From NCBI GenBank assembly GCA_905221605.1, contig CAJNDS010000157.1, forward strand, positions 124,001 to 188,000: a DNA stretch of 64,000 nucleotides, written 5' to 3'. The stretch is from Symbiodinium natans (Eukaryota > Sar > Dinophyceae > Suessiales > Symbiodiniaceae). The notes beneath the pieces are model-generated. The model was not told the origin of the DNA. It saw nothing but the letters and a program-made list of their open reading frames with translations, and did no database searches. The first letter of the stretch is position 1. Each line of letters begins with the position of its first letter. The position numbers and the translations under genes were made by a program. Below are positions 63,618 to 64,000 of this stretch, piece after piece.

Positions 63618-64000
63618 CTAACCCTAAACCCTAAACTCTAAACCCTAAACCCTAAACCCTAAACGCTAAACCCTAAACTCTAAACTCCTAAGCAGCTTCA
63701 GTACTTCGAGTACTTCGGGAGTTCTGGACATAGCGATGCCTCCAACTTCTTGCCGCCCTTGGGGACAAGCCCCGAGTTCGCAATCCCATGCTGGAATCTT
63801 CATTTCTGAAGTCCAACCCGATTAGGATTTAGGGTTTAGGGTTTTGGGTTTCGGGTTTAGGGATTCGGGTTTAGGGTTTTGGGTTTAAGGGTGAAGGGTT
63901 AAGGGTTCGGGTTTAGGGTTTCGGGTTTAGGGTTTTGGGTTTAAGGGTTAAGGGTTTAGGGTTTAGGGTTTAGGGGCTAGAGGCCCCAAACCCACTTCTT
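63618..64000. repeat. CCCTAAA then TTTAGGG arrays
   Basis: C-rich units at 63618-63690 and G-rich units with TTTCGGG, TTAAGGG and TTTTGGG variants at 63825-63976, separated by about 130 unique bases. Confidence 0.9.

Noticed and set aside
1-64000. Window as a chromosome end because of TTTAGGG repeats
   Set aside because: Arrays are short, interrupted, in both orientations and spread throughout, so they are interstitial.

Overview
This window looks like nuclear DNA from a dinoflagellate-type protist (inference). The reasons are sequence-level. Short exons are scattered among long non-coding stretches. Candidate introns use GT, GC and GA donors with AG acceptors, a mixture known from Symbiodiniaceae and relatives. 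TTTAGGG/CCCTAAA telomere-type repeats occur throughout, in both orientations. One gene family forms a head-to-tail tandem array. No bacterial operon, rRNA, tRNA, CRISPR array or intact autonomous transposon was seen. No other source was available, so genus and family are not claimed.

Layout. 0-5 kb: isolated exons, including an NAD-binding exon of a cytochrome b5 reductase-like protein, embedded in TTTAGGG arrays. 8.1-10.3 kb: four phase-compatible exons of a GT90/CAP10-type glycosyltransferase, with two fold-back elements in its first intron. 11.5-15.5 kb: a multi-exon thaumatin-like gene. 15.75-17.6 kb: a second secreted-protein gene in the same orientation, with a signal peptide, a Cys-rich motif, a Thr/Ser linker and a possible SEA-like module. 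It carries two intron-like insertions bounded by 4-bp duplications. 18-33 kb: mostly non-coding, with poly-G tracts, TA microsatellites, fold-back elements, a duplicated 222-bp unit and a few isolated exons, one of them a DEAH-helicase motif V exon. 33.3-43.4 kb: four tandem copies (about 2.4-2.6 kb each) of a gene for a small secreted Cys/Gly-rich protein with repeated CR[FY]GSYC[HR]GGWWWH motifs and a poly-Gly-Cys-Trp tail. 43.5-45.3 kb: exons of a leucine-rich-repeat-like gene. 45-64 kb: sparse exons of unknown function, more telomere-type arrays and dispersed repeats.

Most interesting. First, the tandem WWWH-repeat family: differences between copies in its last two exons are mostly synonymous, and each copy has an 18-bp perfect palindrome exactly 68 bases after the stop codon. 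Second, short elements with 4-bp target duplications whose removal together with one duplication restores an open reading frame, as expected of introner elements. Third, TTTAGGG arrays repeatedly start exactly where an exon needs a GT donor, so they seem to serve as intron sequence.

Exon boundaries come from reading frame, phase and splice dinucleotides only. Isolated-exon calls are tentative and could shift with transcript data.
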